Shown here in pieces: positions 26,314-39,078 of a DNA stretch of 64,000 nucleotides. How positions within the stretch are numbered: position 1 is the first letter of the stretch; each line of letters begins with the position of its first letter. Under the pieces are notes generated by a model that saw only the letters and a list, made by a program, of their open reading frames with translations, was not told where the DNA came from and did no database searches. Origin of the DNA: Emticicia aquatica (GTDB taxonomy: Bacteria > Bacteroidota > Bacteroidia > Cytophagales > Spirosomataceae); NCBI RefSeq assembly GCF_923079645.1, contig NZ_CAKLPY010000001.1, forward strand, positions 248,001 through 312,000, written 5' to 3'. A program made the translations under genes and the position numbers.

Positions 26314-27591
26314 ATGGCACGTGATATTGATATTAGAGAAGGGATTGATTGGACAACCGTATGGCTTTATGCGGCATTAGTTATTTTTGGATGGTTGAAT
26401 ATTTATGCAGCAATTTATAATCCAGAAAACCCAATAACTATATTTTCGACATCTCATAATGCAGGAAAACAACTACTTTTTATTTGTTTATCGTTTATTT
26501 TGATACTTATAATTTTATTTGTTGACTACAAAGTCTATGATTCGTTTGCTTATATCTTTTACGGATTTATTATCCTACTTTTGGTTGCAACTATTTTTTT
26601 AGCAACCGAAATCAAAGGCTCTCGCTCTTGGATAAAACTAGGAAGTACGTTTTCATTTCAACCTGCCGAGTTTTCAAAAGTCTTAACAGCTTTAGCTTTA
26701 TCTCGGTTTTTAAGTACTCAAGGTGTAAGTTTTACAAAAATTCGTGATGCAATCGTAGCGGGATTAATCGTCTTTGTGCCACCAATTATTATTATTTTAC
26801 AAAAGGAAACAGGTTCAGCTTTGACTTTTGCGGCATTTATTGCCGTTTTCTACCGTGAAGGTTTGCCTGGGATTTATCCAGCTTTGGGAATTGCACTTGC
26901 AATATTATTTGTGTTAGTATTATTTTTCGATAAACTATATGTTGTTGCAGGACTGGCAGTTGCATGTGCAATGTTTTGGTATATTTTCTTGAAACGCTAC
27001 GAACGTTCCAGACAAAACTTTACACGATTAGTTGGTGTGTTTTTAATGGCATCTATTTTTGTGTTTGGCGTAAAGTTTTTTACTACAAATATTTTACAAC
27101 CTCACCAACAAAAACGTATTCAAGTTTTAGTAAATCCTGATTCTGACCCACTCGGTGCTGGTTGGAACGTTACTCAGTCGAGAATTGCCATTAGTTCAGG
27201 TGGCGTTATTGGGAAGGGATATTTACAGGGTACACAAACAAAATTTGACTTTGTTCCCGAACAATCAACCGATTTTATTTTTTGTACAGTTGGAGAAGAA
27301 TGGGGCTTTTTTGGGAGTTTAATTGTGATTCTGATTTTTGCAGCTTTGCTAAATAGACTCATTAATTTGGCTGAAAAACAACGGAGCAAATTTTCACGAA
27401 TCTACGGTTATTGCGTTGCGTCAATTCTGTTTTTTCATTTATTAGTAAATATTGGCATGACAATCGGACTGATGCCCGTAATTGGCATTCCTTTACCTTT
27501 TCTAAGTTATGGTGGTTCATCTCTTTGGTCATTTACCATTTTGTTGTTTATTTTCTTGAAATTGGATGCCCACAGAAGTTATAAGGTGTAA
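26314..27591 (+). CDS. rodA: RodA, SEDS peptidoglycan glycosyltransferase
   Basis: 425 residues, about ten membrane helices. SEDS-family polymerase paired with PBP2 for lateral wall growth. Typical motifs: QPAEFSKVLTALALSRFL, QKETGSALTFAAF, the large periplasmic loop DPLGAGWNVTQSRIAI and PLPFLSYGGSSLW near the C-terminus. Translationally coupled to mrdA with a 1-nt gap. mreBCD are not in this window. Confidence 0.96.
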   Translation: MARDIDIREGIDWTTVWLYAALVIFGWLNIYAAIYNPENPITIFSTSHNAGKQLLFICLSFILILIILFVDYKVYDSFAYIFYGFIILLLVATIFLATEIKGSRSWIKLGSTFSFQPAEFSKVLTALALSRFLSTQGVSFTKIRDAIVAGLIVFVPPIIIILQKETGSALTFAAFIAVFYREGLPGIYPALGIALAILFVLVLFFDKLYVVAGLAVACAMFWYIFLKRYERSRQNFTRLVGVFLMASIFVFGVKFFTTNILQPHQQKRIQVLVNPDSDPLGAGWNVTQSRIAISSGGVIGKGYLQGTQTKFDFVPEQSTDFIFCTVGEEWGFFGSLIVILIFAALLNRLINLAEKQRSKFSRIYGYCVASILFFHLLVNIGMTIGLMPVIGIPLPFLSYGGSSLWSFTILLFIFLKLDAHRSYKV

Positions 27592-27685
27592 GCTTTTGAG
27601 ACATTATGAAAATGATTACTCTTTGATTTATTCAAAATAATTATTTAATTGCTTCATCTATTTACTACTAAACCTTATATTATTT

Positions 27686-28405
27686 ATGGCAAATCCAGCA
27701 TTTTCAGAAAAAACATTCACCAAAATTGACTTTTCGTACGACAAAAGTGACATAATGACTGTTGAAAGTACTTTAACTAAAGTCGGTATTTTACTTTTTA
27801 TTCTTGCTGCTTCTTCTGCGGTATCTTGGGTTGCATTAATACAAGGTTGGAGCATCGCTCCAATGCTTATTCCTGCGGGTTGTATTGGTGGCTTGCTTTG
27901 TGCAGTAATCTTAGTTTTCAAAAAAGAATGGTCTCCTCAATTAGCTCCAACTTATGCTTTGCTTGAAGGTTTGGCAATTGGAGCAATTTCTGCTATTTTT
28001 CAAGAATTTGCTTTAATCGCAGCAGGCCTAACTTTTGGGATAGTCTTTGTGATGTGGTTTTTATACAAAACTCGTATTTTACAAGCAACTCAAGGTTTTA
28101 TTTTTGGAGTTACGGCTGCAACAGGAGCAGTTTTTTTGCTTTATATGCTCACTTGGATTTTGGGAATGTTTGGTGTGAATGTGCCTTATATCCATGAGGG
28201 TGGCATAATTGGAATTATTTTCTCTCTAGTGGTAATTACAATTGCTGCCATGAATCTTATTATTGATTTTCATTTAATTGAACAAGGAGCTGAAATGCAA
28301 GCCCCCAAATTTATGGAGTGGTATGCCGCTTTTGGTTTGATGGTGACAATTGTTTGGTTATATCTCGAAATATTGAAGCTTTTATCAAAATTATCACGCA
28401 AATAA
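27686..28405 (+). CDS. Bax inhibitor-1/YccA-like membrane protein
   Basis: 239 residues, seven predicted membrane helices. Matches the Bax1-inhibitor-like (YbhL/YccA-type) family of bacteria: an N-terminal cytoplasmic stretch with MTVESTLTKVGILLFIL, then regularly spaced helices, ending with a short basic tail. Family members act as channels or modulate FtsH-type proteolysis; the role here is unknown. Confidence 0.88.
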   Translation: MANPAFSEKTFTKIDFSYDKSDIMTVESTLTKVGILLFILAASSAVSWVALIQGWSIAPMLIPAGCIGGLLCAVILVFKKEWSPQLAPTYALLEGLAIGAISAIFQEFALIAAGLTFGIVFVMWFLYKTRILQATQGFIFGVTAATGAVFLLYMLTWILGMFGVNVPYIHEGGIIGIIFSLVVITIAAMNLIIDFHLIEQGAEMQAPKFMEWYAAFGLMVTIVWLYLEILKLLSKLSRK

Positions 28406-28411
28406 TACAAT

Positions 28412-28447
28412 TAAAAAAGGCTTCAATATTAATTTTGAAGCCTTTTT
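28412..28447. terminator. Bidirectional terminator
   Basis: AAAAAAGGCTTCAA and TTGAAGCCTTTTTT arms around a short loop between convergent genes. Confidence 0.8.
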
Positions 28448-28464
28448 TAATAAAATGGATAAAA

Positions 28465-28830
28465 CTACAACTGTTTTTCGCCTTCCATCGTAGAACCTTG
28501 AATCGTCAGCTTTACTTTAACAACGGCTTTCGTTTCATTTCTAACAAATTCAACAGTACCGCCATAACCAACTACTTCAAAAATATCTATTTGTGGTGTA
28601 GGTGCAAGTTCTGCTGAACCTTGACCAACGGCTTCACCCATTAGCTTTCCATTAGCAATCGTGATAATTAGCTCTTCAATAGGAGCATCTTTTACTTTGT
28701 ATTTACCAACTAATTCTTTCAAAGCTACAGTATCAACTGCAATAGGAGCAGGTGTAGCAGCAGTTTGAGCTAAAACAGTTAGATTTAAGGCGAAAATGCC
28801 CAAGAGAAAGAAGAAAATAGTTTTTTTCAT
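28465..28830 (-). CDS. Exported DUF3471-like protein
   Basis: 121 residues with a signal peptide (MKKTIFFFLLGIFALNLTVLAQ). The mature part resembles the small beta domain DUF3471 found at the end of penicillin-binding/beta-lactamase-like proteins: LVGKYKVKD, ITIANGKLMGEA, LAPTPQIDIFEVVGYGG and EFVRNETKAVVKVKL. Here it stands alone without an enzyme. Periplasmic; function unknown. Confidence 0.78.
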   Translation of the reverse strand: MKKTIFFFLLGIFALNLTVLAQTAATPAPIAVDTVALKELVGKYKVKDAPIEELIITIANGKLMGEAVGQGSAELAPTPQIDIFEVVGYGGTVEFVRNETKAVVKVKLTIQGSTMEGEKQL

Positions 28831-29065
28831 TAGAAATGTATTTTGTGGTTTGAATAATTACGATTTTTAAACGTCTATAAATATAAATTAGTTTTCTTAT
28901 TTCAAATATAATTTTTTAAAGATTTTTTTTTAATATATATCCAAATAATTGTTCCTTCTGATTTTACGAAATAAAGATTGATAAAAAGTGCGTTTTTATA
29001 TGACTATTGTCATTAAAGCTGTACTCAAAAAAGTTTCTTTTTGCACAAAAAAATCTCAAACTATC

Positions 29066-30352
29066 ATGCTTATTACCACAGCCGAAGAGGCTTTAAAATT
29101 AGTAAAGTCAGCCGATAAAATTTTTGTTCATAGTGTAGCCGCAGTACCGCACCATTTGATAAATACGCTTGTAAAAAGAGCGGATTCACTAAAAAATATC
29201 GAAATATATCACCTTCATACCGAAGGTGAAGCTCCATATACAAAGCCCGAATATGCGGGTGTTTTTCATACGAATGCTTTCTTTATTGCTAGTAATACAA
29301 GAAAAGCAATTGCCGAAGGCAGAGGAAGTTATATTCCCATTTTTTTGTCGGAAATTCCAAAGCTTTTTAGCCAAAATATTATAAAGCTTAACGTAGCATT
29401 GATTTCAGTTTCAACGCCCGATAAAAGTGGTTTTTGCTCACTCGGAACTTCAGTCGATGCTACTTTAGCTGCCATTGATTCGGCTGATATCGTGATTGCC
29501 CAAATCAATAAATACGTGCCTCGAACCCTAGGAGATAGTCAAGTCCATACGAGTAGAATCAATTATTTTGTGCCTTTTGATGAACCTCTCCACGAAGTTT
29601 CATGGGGCGAACCCACTTTAGAGCATCAACAAATCGGCAATCATGTGGCTTCATTGGTTGAAGATGGGGCAACTTTGCAAATGGGAATTGGCAGTATTCC
29701 GAATGCTGTTTTGGCTGCTTTAGAGCATCATAAAGATTTAGGAATTCACACCGAAATGTTTTCTGATGGAATTATTCCTTTGGTTGAGAAGGGAGTAATT
29801 ACAGGAAAATATAAGAAACGTAATCGAGGGAAAATTATTTCAACATTTCTTTGTGGATCGAGAAAACTATATGACTTTGTAGATGATAACCCATTAGTAA
29901 CCATGATGCGGGTTGATTATGTGAATGATACGTCTATTATTCGCCAAAATCCCAAAGTGACGGCAATAAATAGTGCTATCGAAATTGATATTACAGGTCA
30001 AGTTTGTGCAGATAGCATTGGTTATAATATGTATTCGGGTGTTGGTGGACAAATGGATTTTATTAGAGGAGCGGCCCTTTCTGAAGGTGGAAAACCAATT
30101 ATTGCACTCAATGCAACAACTGGTAAAGGGCTGTCGAAAATTGTTTCTCATCTAAAAGAAGGGGCGGGTGTTGTAACAACCCGTGCGAATGTTCATTATG
30201 TGGTAACCGAATTTGGAATTGCCTATTTATTTGGTAAAACCCTCGTTGAACGAGCGAAAGAATTAATTAAAGTGGCTCATCCTGACCACCAAGAAGAATT
30301 GGCAAAAGCTGCTTATGAACGATTAAAACATCAATATTCATCAATTATTTAG
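29066..30352 (+). CDS. Acetyl-CoA hydrolase/4-hydroxybutyrate CoA-transferase family protein
   Basis: 428 residues from the ATG at 29066, chosen because MLITTAEEALKLVKSADKIFV is the family start; in-frame starts upstream at 28988 and 29000 would add a poorly conserved leader. Family I CoA-transferase: the catalytic Glu is expected at E230 in HTEMFSDGIIPL, and GVGGQMDFIRGA and the C-terminal YLFGKTLVERAKELI are hallmarks. Moves CoA between acetyl-CoA and carboxylic acids such as 4-hydroxybutyrate, or hydrolyses acetyl-CoA. Monocistronic. Confidence 0.9.
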   Translation: MLITTAEEALKLVKSADKIFVHSVAAVPHHLINTLVKRADSLKNIEIYHLHTEGEAPYTKPEYAGVFHTNAFFIASNTRKAIAEGRGSYIPIFLSEIPKLFSQNIIKLNVALISVSTPDKSGFCSLGTSVDATLAAIDSADIVIAQINKYVPRTLGDSQVHTSRINYFVPFDEPLHEVSWGEPTLEHQQIGNHVASLVEDGATLQMGIGSIPNAVLAALEHHKDLGIHTEMFSDGIIPLVEKGVITGKYKKRNRGKIISTFLCGSRKLYDFVDDNPLVTMMRVDYVNDTSIIRQNPKVTAINSAIEIDITGQVCADSIGYNMYSGVGGQMDFIRGAALSEGGKPIIALNATTGKGLSKIVSHLKEGAGVVTTRANVHYVVTEFGIAYLFGKTLVERAKELIKVAHPDHQEELAKAAYERLKHQYSSII

Positions 30353-30424
30353 GTTTTGATAAGTTTTCAAGGAAAATAATATAACTGTTTAATGTGTTTA
30401 TTTTAGATAAAAAAACTACAAAAA

Positions 30425-30455
30425 TTTGTTTTAATAAATAATATATCTATTTTTG
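30425..30455 (+). promoter_or_regulatory. Bacteroidota-type promoter of metF
   Basis: TTTG at 30425-30428, a 19-nt spacer and TATTTTTG at 30448-30455: a full match to the phylum consensus. It predicts a leader of about 90 nt that contains the hairpin at 30497-30535. Confidence 0.65.
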
Positions 30456-30496
30456 CTAAAAAATAAGGATAAAATAATTTTCTAGAAAAATACAAA

Positions 30497-30535
30497 TTCG
30501 TTCTTAAATTTGTAATGACCAAATTTAAGAACGAA
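30497..30535 (+). promoter_or_regulatory. Perfect 16-bp inverted repeat in the metF leader
   Basis: TTCGTTCTTAAATTTG (30497-30512), a 7-nt spacer TAATGAC, and its exact complement (30520-30535), ending 16 nt before the metF ATG. It is not followed directly by a T tract typical of a terminator. The left arm also contains TAAATTTG, a second possible -7 element. It could be an operator, or an RNA hairpin controlling ribosome access. Confidence 0.6.
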
Positions 30536-30551
30536 AACAAATTTTTGTAAA

Positions 30552-31511
30552 ATGGCAAAAGTAACAGAACATCTTAAAAGTAATAACGGAAAACCAATAT
30601 TTTCAATTGAAATTATTCCGCCAACTAAAGGGTCAAATCTTAATGATTTATTGAATGCCATTGAACCAATGATGGAACTAAAACCGCCATTTATTGATGT
30701 TACTTTTCATCGTGAAGAATATTTTACGAAGCAATTGCCTGATGGAACTACCAAAGAAGTGAGAACCCGTAAACGCCCTGGTACTGTTGGAATTTGTTCG
30801 TCAATCATGCACAGATTTAAAATTGACCCAGTTCCTCACGTACTTTGTGGTGGTTTTACCAAAGATGATACCGAAGATTTATTGATTGATCTCAACTATT
30901 TAGGTATCGATAATGTATTGGCATTGCGAGGTGATTTTGCTAAACCTTATGATACTTTCAAGGCTAAAAAAGATGGTCATTTGTATGCAAACGAGCTTGT
31001 TTCACAAATAAAAGAGATGAATCAAGGCAAATATTTGCATGAAGATGCTGAATATCTTAATGCCAGCAATTTTTGTATTGGTGTAGCTGCTTATCCAGAA
31101 AAACATTTTGAAGCTCAAGATTTGGACCAAGATATGGAAAATCTAAAGCGAAAAATTGCTGCAGGAGCAGATTATATTGTCACTCAAATGTTTTTTGATA
31201 ACCAAAAATATTTTGATTTTGTCAATAAATGTCGTGCTGAAGGAATTAATGTGCCAATAATTCCTGGTTTGAAAGTTTTGGCAACCAAAAAGCAACTAGA
31301 TATTTTGCCAAGATTATTTTATTTGGATATGCCAGAAGCTTTCAGAAAAGAAGTTTTAGCTTGCGAAAACGACAAACAGGCCAAACAAATAGGGATAGAA
31401 TGGAGTATTCAGCAATGCAAAGAATTGATTGATTTTGGTGTTCCCGCATTACATTTTTATACAATGAGCAAGTCAGATACCACAATGGCTGTGGCTAGGG
31501 AGGTTTTCTAA
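30552..31511 (+). CDS. metF: 5,10-methylenetetrahydrofolate reductase
   Basis: 319 residues, TIM-barrel FAD enzyme reducing methylene-THF to methyl-THF for methionine synthesis. N-terminal FSIEIIPPTKG with the catalytic Glu region, LALRGDFAKP, AADYIVTQMFFDNQKYFDFV (FAD/folate site) and the IPGLKVL motif are present. No other methionine gene is adjacent. Transcription appears to start from the promoter at 30425-30455. Confidence 0.96.
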   Translation: MAKVTEHLKSNNGKPIFSIEIIPPTKGSNLNDLLNAIEPMMELKPPFIDVTFHREEYFTKQLPDGTTKEVRTRKRPGTVGICSSIMHRFKIDPVPHVLCGGFTKDDTEDLLIDLNYLGIDNVLALRGDFAKPYDTFKAKKDGHLYANELVSQIKEMNQGKYLHEDAEYLNASNFCIGVAAYPEKHFEAQDLDQDMENLKRKIAAGADYIVTQMFFDNQKYFDFVNKCRAEGINVPIIPGLKVLATKKQLDILPRLFYLDMPEAFRKEVLACENDKQAKQIGIEWSIQQCKELIDFGVPALHFYTMSKSDTTMAVAREVF

Positions 31512-31520
31512 GTTGAATAC

Positions 31521-31561
31521 AAATTGTAGAGACATTTATGCAATGTCTCTACAATTTTTTA
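31521..31561. terminator. Bidirectional terminator
   Basis: Perfect 15-bp arms AAATTGTAGAGACAT and ATGTCTCTACAATTT with a 7-nt loop between convergent metF and the DsrE-like gene. Confidence 0.85.
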
Positions 31562-31565
31562 TAAT

Positions 31566-32099
31566 CTATGGTAAAATCAACGCATAACCCATGTTTTGAA
31601 AAGTCGAAAACGTAATCAATGCAGATTGAGCAACTTTAATGTTTTCATTTCGAGGGTCATCAACCATTTTTCTAGCTCGAAGCGATTGTCCACATACATA
31701 AAAACGCACCCCATTTTTAGCTAATTCATTGATTAGTTGAGTGTTAGGATTTGCAATACCAAATTTTTTCTTGTAAGTCTCGTCATCTAAAATATAAGGT
31801 GTTCCTAAAAAATGAAACACCCCTACAACTGATAAATTCTCTTTTGGAATGCCTGCTTCAAGGTGTAAATTGACCAATCGAGCGAGTTTATCCAAAGAAG
31901 CATTAACAGAATCAGGTTTGTCCGAAGATTTTGAAAGGTCAACAATAATTTTATACTTCAATTTTTTGTCGGCTACAGGTGTGGCTTCTGGCACTTCAAA
32001 CATTCCGCCGCCACTTTTTATGACAGGAAATTTTTTCTGTTGAGCGAAAACGATATTTCCAGAAAGGAAAATGATGCAAATAATCAGTATTTTTTTCAT
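31566..32099 (-). CDS. Exported DsrE/DsrF-like protein
   Basis: 177 residues from the ATG at 32099, which gives a signal peptide MKKILIICIIFLSGNIVFA; an upstream start at 32144 would run through the preceding terminator. The mature domain resembles the DsrE sulfurtransferase-like fold, with FYVCGQSLRARKM containing its single conserved Cys. Likely periplasmic; cysteine chemistry or sulfur handling is possible, but no dsr/tus partners are present. Confidence 0.78.
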   Translation of the reverse strand: MKKILIICIIFLSGNIVFAQQKKFPVIKSGGGMFEVPEATPVADKKLKYKIIVDLSKSSDKPDSVNASLDKLARLVNLHLEAGIPKENLSVVGVFHFLGTPYILDDETYKKKFGIANPNTQLINELAKNGVRFYVCGQSLRARKMVDDPRNENIKVAQSALITFSTFQNMGYALILP

Positions 32100-32120
32100 T
32101 ATGATGAAGGTTTTAGATTG

Positions 32121-32166
32121 AAAAAAGGCAGTTATCAAAAACATGTGCTGTTTAAGATAACTGCCT
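32121..32166 (-). terminator. gyrB terminator
   Basis: Arms AGGCAGTTATC and GATAACTGCCT around a 19-nt loop, with six T after the stem on the minus strand. Confidence 0.78.
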
Positions 32167-32190
32167 AAAGTACTATAATTTATCGACTAA

Positions 32191-34167
<1,977 letters not shown>

Positions 34168-34392
34168 TTATTTTTTATGAAAATTTAACTAACAGATTTT
34201 ATCTGTTTTTTTTCCTTAACTTTGAAACTCACAGTTTTAAGTGTTATTTAGTTGTAAAGATACACATTTTAATCGAATTTTGAAAATTTATCATCGAACG
34301 ATAAGTTCAATAAATATAGTCTTTCGGAGCTTATTTGGTTAAAAATTTATTTCACAGTTTTATCTAATTGACTATCACCTAAAAACAATATT

Positions 34393-34896
34393 ATGAGAAA
34401 ATTTATTTGTCTTATTTTTTTGCTAACATCTTGTAAGTCAACATTTTATGTTGTTCGTCATGCCGAAAAAGTTGATAACTCTAGCAATCCAACATTGAGT
34501 ACATTAGGGTTTGAAAGAGCTGAATATTTGAAAAATGAATTGGCTAATAAAGGAATTTCAACGATTTATTCAACCAACTATTTACGTACCAAGAATACTG
34601 CAAAACCACTTGGCGATTTTAAAGGAATTTCGACTCAAATTTATGCCGCATCGCCAGCCGATTCAATGCGGGTTTTTATTGAAAAATTGAAGCAAATGAA
34701 AGGCAAAAATGTCTTAGTGGTTGGACATAGTAATACCGTTAAATACGTTGTCAATGGCTTGTATGAGCGTGATACGTTGCGAACCGATATTGCCGATAAT
34801 GATTTTGATAATTTGTACATTGTAGAAAGAGTTTTTTTTCCAGTCAAAAAAAAGCGTTTCTTTGCAAAAACTTATGGAAAACCATCTCCACAATAG
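34393..34896 (+). CDS. Histidine phosphatase superfamily lipoprotein
   Basis: 167 residues. A very short signal sequence ends in lipobox LLTSC (C14). The phosphatase core follows directly: R22-H23-A-E catalytic motif (VVRHAEK), IYSTNYLRTKNTAKPL with the second catalytic Arg, and VVGHSNT with the second His. Resembles SixA/phosphoglycerate-mutase-like enzymes, but placed outside the cytoplasm. Substrate unknown. Confidence 0.88.
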   Translation: MRKFICLIFLLTSCKSTFYVVRHAEKVDNSSNPTLSTLGFERAEYLKNELANKGISTIYSTNYLRTKNTAKPLGDFKGISTQIYAASPADSMRVFIEKLKQMKGKNVLVVGHSNTVKYVVNGLYERDTLRTDIADNDFDNLYIVERVFFPVKKKRFFAKTYGKPSPQ

Positions 34897-35032
34897 GTCT
34901 TTCTAATCAAAATGATATTTTTGGTTAAGTTTTTGCGTTAATTGAAGAATATGCTTTGCTCATTTTTTTGCCATCATTCAAAAACACAATTCTGATAATT
35001 GTGATACACATAAATATTGAATATTTTATAGT

Positions 35033-36685
35033 ATGAAAAACCTTCGTAGATTTACTTTAATTGCTCTAGCCGTTGTTACGATTCCTTTCGTAGCCTTTAA
35101 ATATGACGACCGCTATTTTGAAATAGCCAAAAACTTAGACATTTTCGCAACCATGTTTAAGGAATTAAATGCTTATTATGTGGATGAAATAAATCCAAAT
35201 AAAGCCATGCGATTGAGCATCGAATCAATGCTTAAACAACTTGACCCTTACACCAACTTTTTCCCTGAAGATGATATTGAGGATTATATGACCATGACAA
35301 CAGGGAAATATAACGGCATTGGAGCAACAGTTTCGCACCGAGATAACAAGCATGTAGTAGTGATGATTTATGAAGGTTCGCCTGCGGATAAAGCTGGAAT
35401 GAAAATTGGCGACGAAATTGTGAAAGTAGATGGTGTGGACGTGGTTTCTCGTAAAGGTGTTGATATTGGTCGATTAATGAAAGGACAAACAGGTACAACT
35501 GTCAAGATGTCAGTAAAACGCTTTGGCCAAAATTCTCCTTTGGATTTAGTGGTTGGACGAGACATTGTGAAAACATTAAACGTGCCTCATTCGGGTATGA
35601 TTAATGAGGAAGTTGGTTATATTCAACTCAATGATTTTACAGCAACGGCTGCCAAAGAAGTAAAATCAGCCTTCAATGATTTGAAAGGGCAGGGGATGAA
35701 AAAACTTATTTTGGATTTGCGTGGAAACCCAGGTGGTTTGCTCAATATGTCGGTCGAAATCTGTAATGCTTTTTTGCCGAAAGACCAAATGATTGTAGAA
35801 ACTCGTGGAAAAGTGGCCGAATGGAATCATAAATACATGGCTCTTGAAACGCCACTTGATACCGAGATGCCAATTGTGGCTCTAATCAATAGTCAAAGTG
35901 CTTCGGCGGCTGAAATTGTAAGTGGAACGCTTCAAGATTACGACCGAGCAGTTTTGATTGGACAAAGGTCGTTTGGAAAAGGTTTGGTGCAAACAACCCG
36001 TGATTTGAGTTATAATACCAAAATGAAAATTACAACAGCAAAATACTATATTCCTAGCGGGCGTTGCATTCAGGCTTTAGATTACAGCCATCGGAATCCT
36101 GATGGAAGCGTAGGACGAGTGCCAGATTCATTAAAAACTGCTTTTAAAACAAAAAATGGACGCACAGTTTATGATGGTGGAGGTGTTGACCCTGACATCA
36201 AAACAGAAGTACCAATAATGGCTGCCGTAACTGCTAATTTGATCCAGAAAAACTACATTTTTGATTACGCAACCAAATACTATTTTGAACATGTCAATCA
36301 AAAACCAAAAGATAAATTTTCAATACAAGAAGCTGATTTTCAAGAGTTTATATCTTGGCTAAAAAGTAAAGATTTTACTTATACAACCACTATGGAAAAA
36401 AACCTAGATAACTTGGAAGCATCGGCAAAAAAAGAAAACTCTTTGGATTTGGTACAAGAACAAATCAAATCATTGCGAGACAAAATTAACCAAGGAAAAC
36501 AACAAGATTTAATCAAAAACAAGGAAGATATTAAAGAGCAGTTAGAAGCTGAAATTTTGAGCCGATATTATTACCAAAAAGCGATGAAGTTTGTGGCTTT
36601 CGACCGAGATAAAGAAGTGCAGGAAGCCTTGAAATTATTTAAAGATATGCCTCGTTATAATGCAATTTTGAAGGGTAGTAAGTAG
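35033..36685 (+). CDS. S41 C-terminal processing peptidase (CtpA-like)
   Basis: 550 residues. N-terminal signal/anchor (about 5-24), an N-terminal cap, a PDZ domain (about 90-175, VVMIYEGSPADKAGMKIGDEIVKVDG), then the S41 Ser-Lys protease with catalytic S291 (SASAAEIVSG) and K316 (RSFGKGLVQ), exactly 25 residues apart as in Prc/CtpB. A charged helical tail of about 130 residues follows. Periplasmic processing of envelope proteins. Monocistronic. Confidence 0.95.
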   Translation: MKNLRRFTLIALAVVTIPFVAFKYDDRYFEIAKNLDIFATMFKELNAYYVDEINPNKAMRLSIESMLKQLDPYTNFFPEDDIEDYMTMTTGKYNGIGATVSHRDNKHVVVMIYEGSPADKAGMKIGDEIVKVDGVDVVSRKGVDIGRLMKGQTGTTVKMSVKRFGQNSPLDLVVGRDIVKTLNVPHSGMINEEVGYIQLNDFTATAAKEVKSAFNDLKGQGMKKLILDLRGNPGGLLNMSVEICNAFLPKDQMIVETRGKVAEWNHKYMALETPLDTEMPIVALINSQSASAAEIVSGTLQDYDRAVLIGQRSFGKGLVQTTRDLSYNTKMKITTAKYYIPSGRCIQALDYSHRNPDGSVGRVPDSLKTAFKTKNGRTVYDGGGVDPDIKTEVPIMAAVTANLIQKNYIFDYATKYYFEHVNQKPKDKFSIQEADFQEFISWLKSKDFTYTTTMEKNLDNLEASAKKENSLDLVQEQIKSLRDKINQGKQQDLIKNKEDIKEQLEAEILSRYYYQKAMKFVAFDRDKEVQEALKLFKDMPRYNAILKGSK

Positions 36686-36742
36686 ATTATTGAATTGTAA
36701 GTGAATAGTGAAAGCTTTTTCTTGACAGTTTTGTAAATTTTT

Positions 36743-36931
36743 ATGAAAAAGACTATAATCTTTTTCATTTTGTTGTATTTTTGCGGGGTCAATAATTTAA
36801 ACAATACGATTATGTTCGGTTATCAATATCCTACTTGGTATGCAATTGCATTTTTTGCAATTTTAATGCTCTCAGCTTTTGCTGTTGGTAAATGGTTAGT
36901 AAAAAAAGATAGAGACTACGACGGATTCTAA
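36743..36931 (+). CDS. Small single-helix membrane protein
   Basis: 62 residues as drawn, or 39 if translation starts at the internal ATG at 36812 (MFGYQYPTWYAIAFFAILML). A hydrophobic helix near the C-terminus is followed by a charged tail KKDRDYDGF. TATTTTTG at 36776-36783, a -7-like box, lies inside the first part of the longer version and 28 nt before the second ATG, which favours the short form. Family not recognised. Confidence 0.5.
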   Translation: MKKTIIFFILLYFCGVNNLNNTIMFGYQYPTWYAIAFFAILMLSAFAVGKWLVKKDRDYDGF

Positions 36932-36941
36932 TAATATTCTG

Positions 36942-36985
36942 AACCACGAGAGATTAATTTCCAAAAATTAGTATCTCGTGGTTTT
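36942..36985. terminator. Bidirectional terminator
   Basis: Arms AACCACGAGA (36942-36951) and TCTCGTGGTT (36974-36983), with additional AT pairing inside, between convergent genes. Confidence 0.8.
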
Positions 36986-36988
36986 GAA

Positions 36989-37273
36989 TTAAAAAACACC
37001 TTCTTCTAAGTGGAAAATCGCTTTTTCAGGTAGTTTTTTTGTTAAAAGCCTTGCCACAATACTACTTCGAGTACCATTTGAACAAGCTACAACAATTTTT
37101 GTGTAGTTTTGTAGTTCACCTAATCGCTCCATAATTTCATGCGGAGGAATATTAATACCACCGATATTAAAATCTGCAAATTCGGTTATTTCTCTTACAT
37201 CCAACAAAATACTGTTTGACTCTGAAAGGATATTTTCTAAGTCGTTTTGGGATATTTCAGTAAAATTTTGCAT
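36989..37273 (-). CDS. Rhodanese-like domain protein
   Basis: 94 residues from the ATG at 37273, chosen because the alternative start at 37300 lies inside the stem of the ABC-F terminator. Single rhodanese domain with LLDVREITEFADFNIGGINIP and the active-site loop C64-S-N-G-T-R-S. Cytoplasmic sulfur carrier/sulfurtransferase; the partner is unknown. Confidence 0.9.
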   Translation of the reverse strand: MQNFTEISQNDLENILSESNSILLDVREITEFADFNIGGINIPPHEIMERLGELQNYTKIVVACSNGTRSSIVARLLTKKLPEKAIFHLEEGVF

Positions 37274-37284
37274 AAGTTTTATTA

Positions 37285-37335
37285 GAAAAAAACGTACCAT
37301 AATTAAGCAATATTTTACTTAAAATATGGTACGTT
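37285..37335 (-). terminator. Terminator of the ABC-F gene
   Basis: Arms ACGTACCATA (37292-37301) and TATGGTACGT (37325-37334) with a T7 tract on the minus strand at 37286-37292. Confidence 0.8.
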
Positions 37336-37372
37336 CAAATATGATTGTAGTGAAATTTACAATCAAACTACT

Positions 37373-39043
<1,671 letters not shown>

Positions 39044-39078
39044 CTACTGTTTTTGTAAATATTTTGTATTGTAACTGC

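Noticed and set aside
30456..30551. SAM riboswitch before metF
   Set aside because: Only a single stem-loop is seen, without the multi-helix junction or conserved segments of known SAM riboswitch classes.
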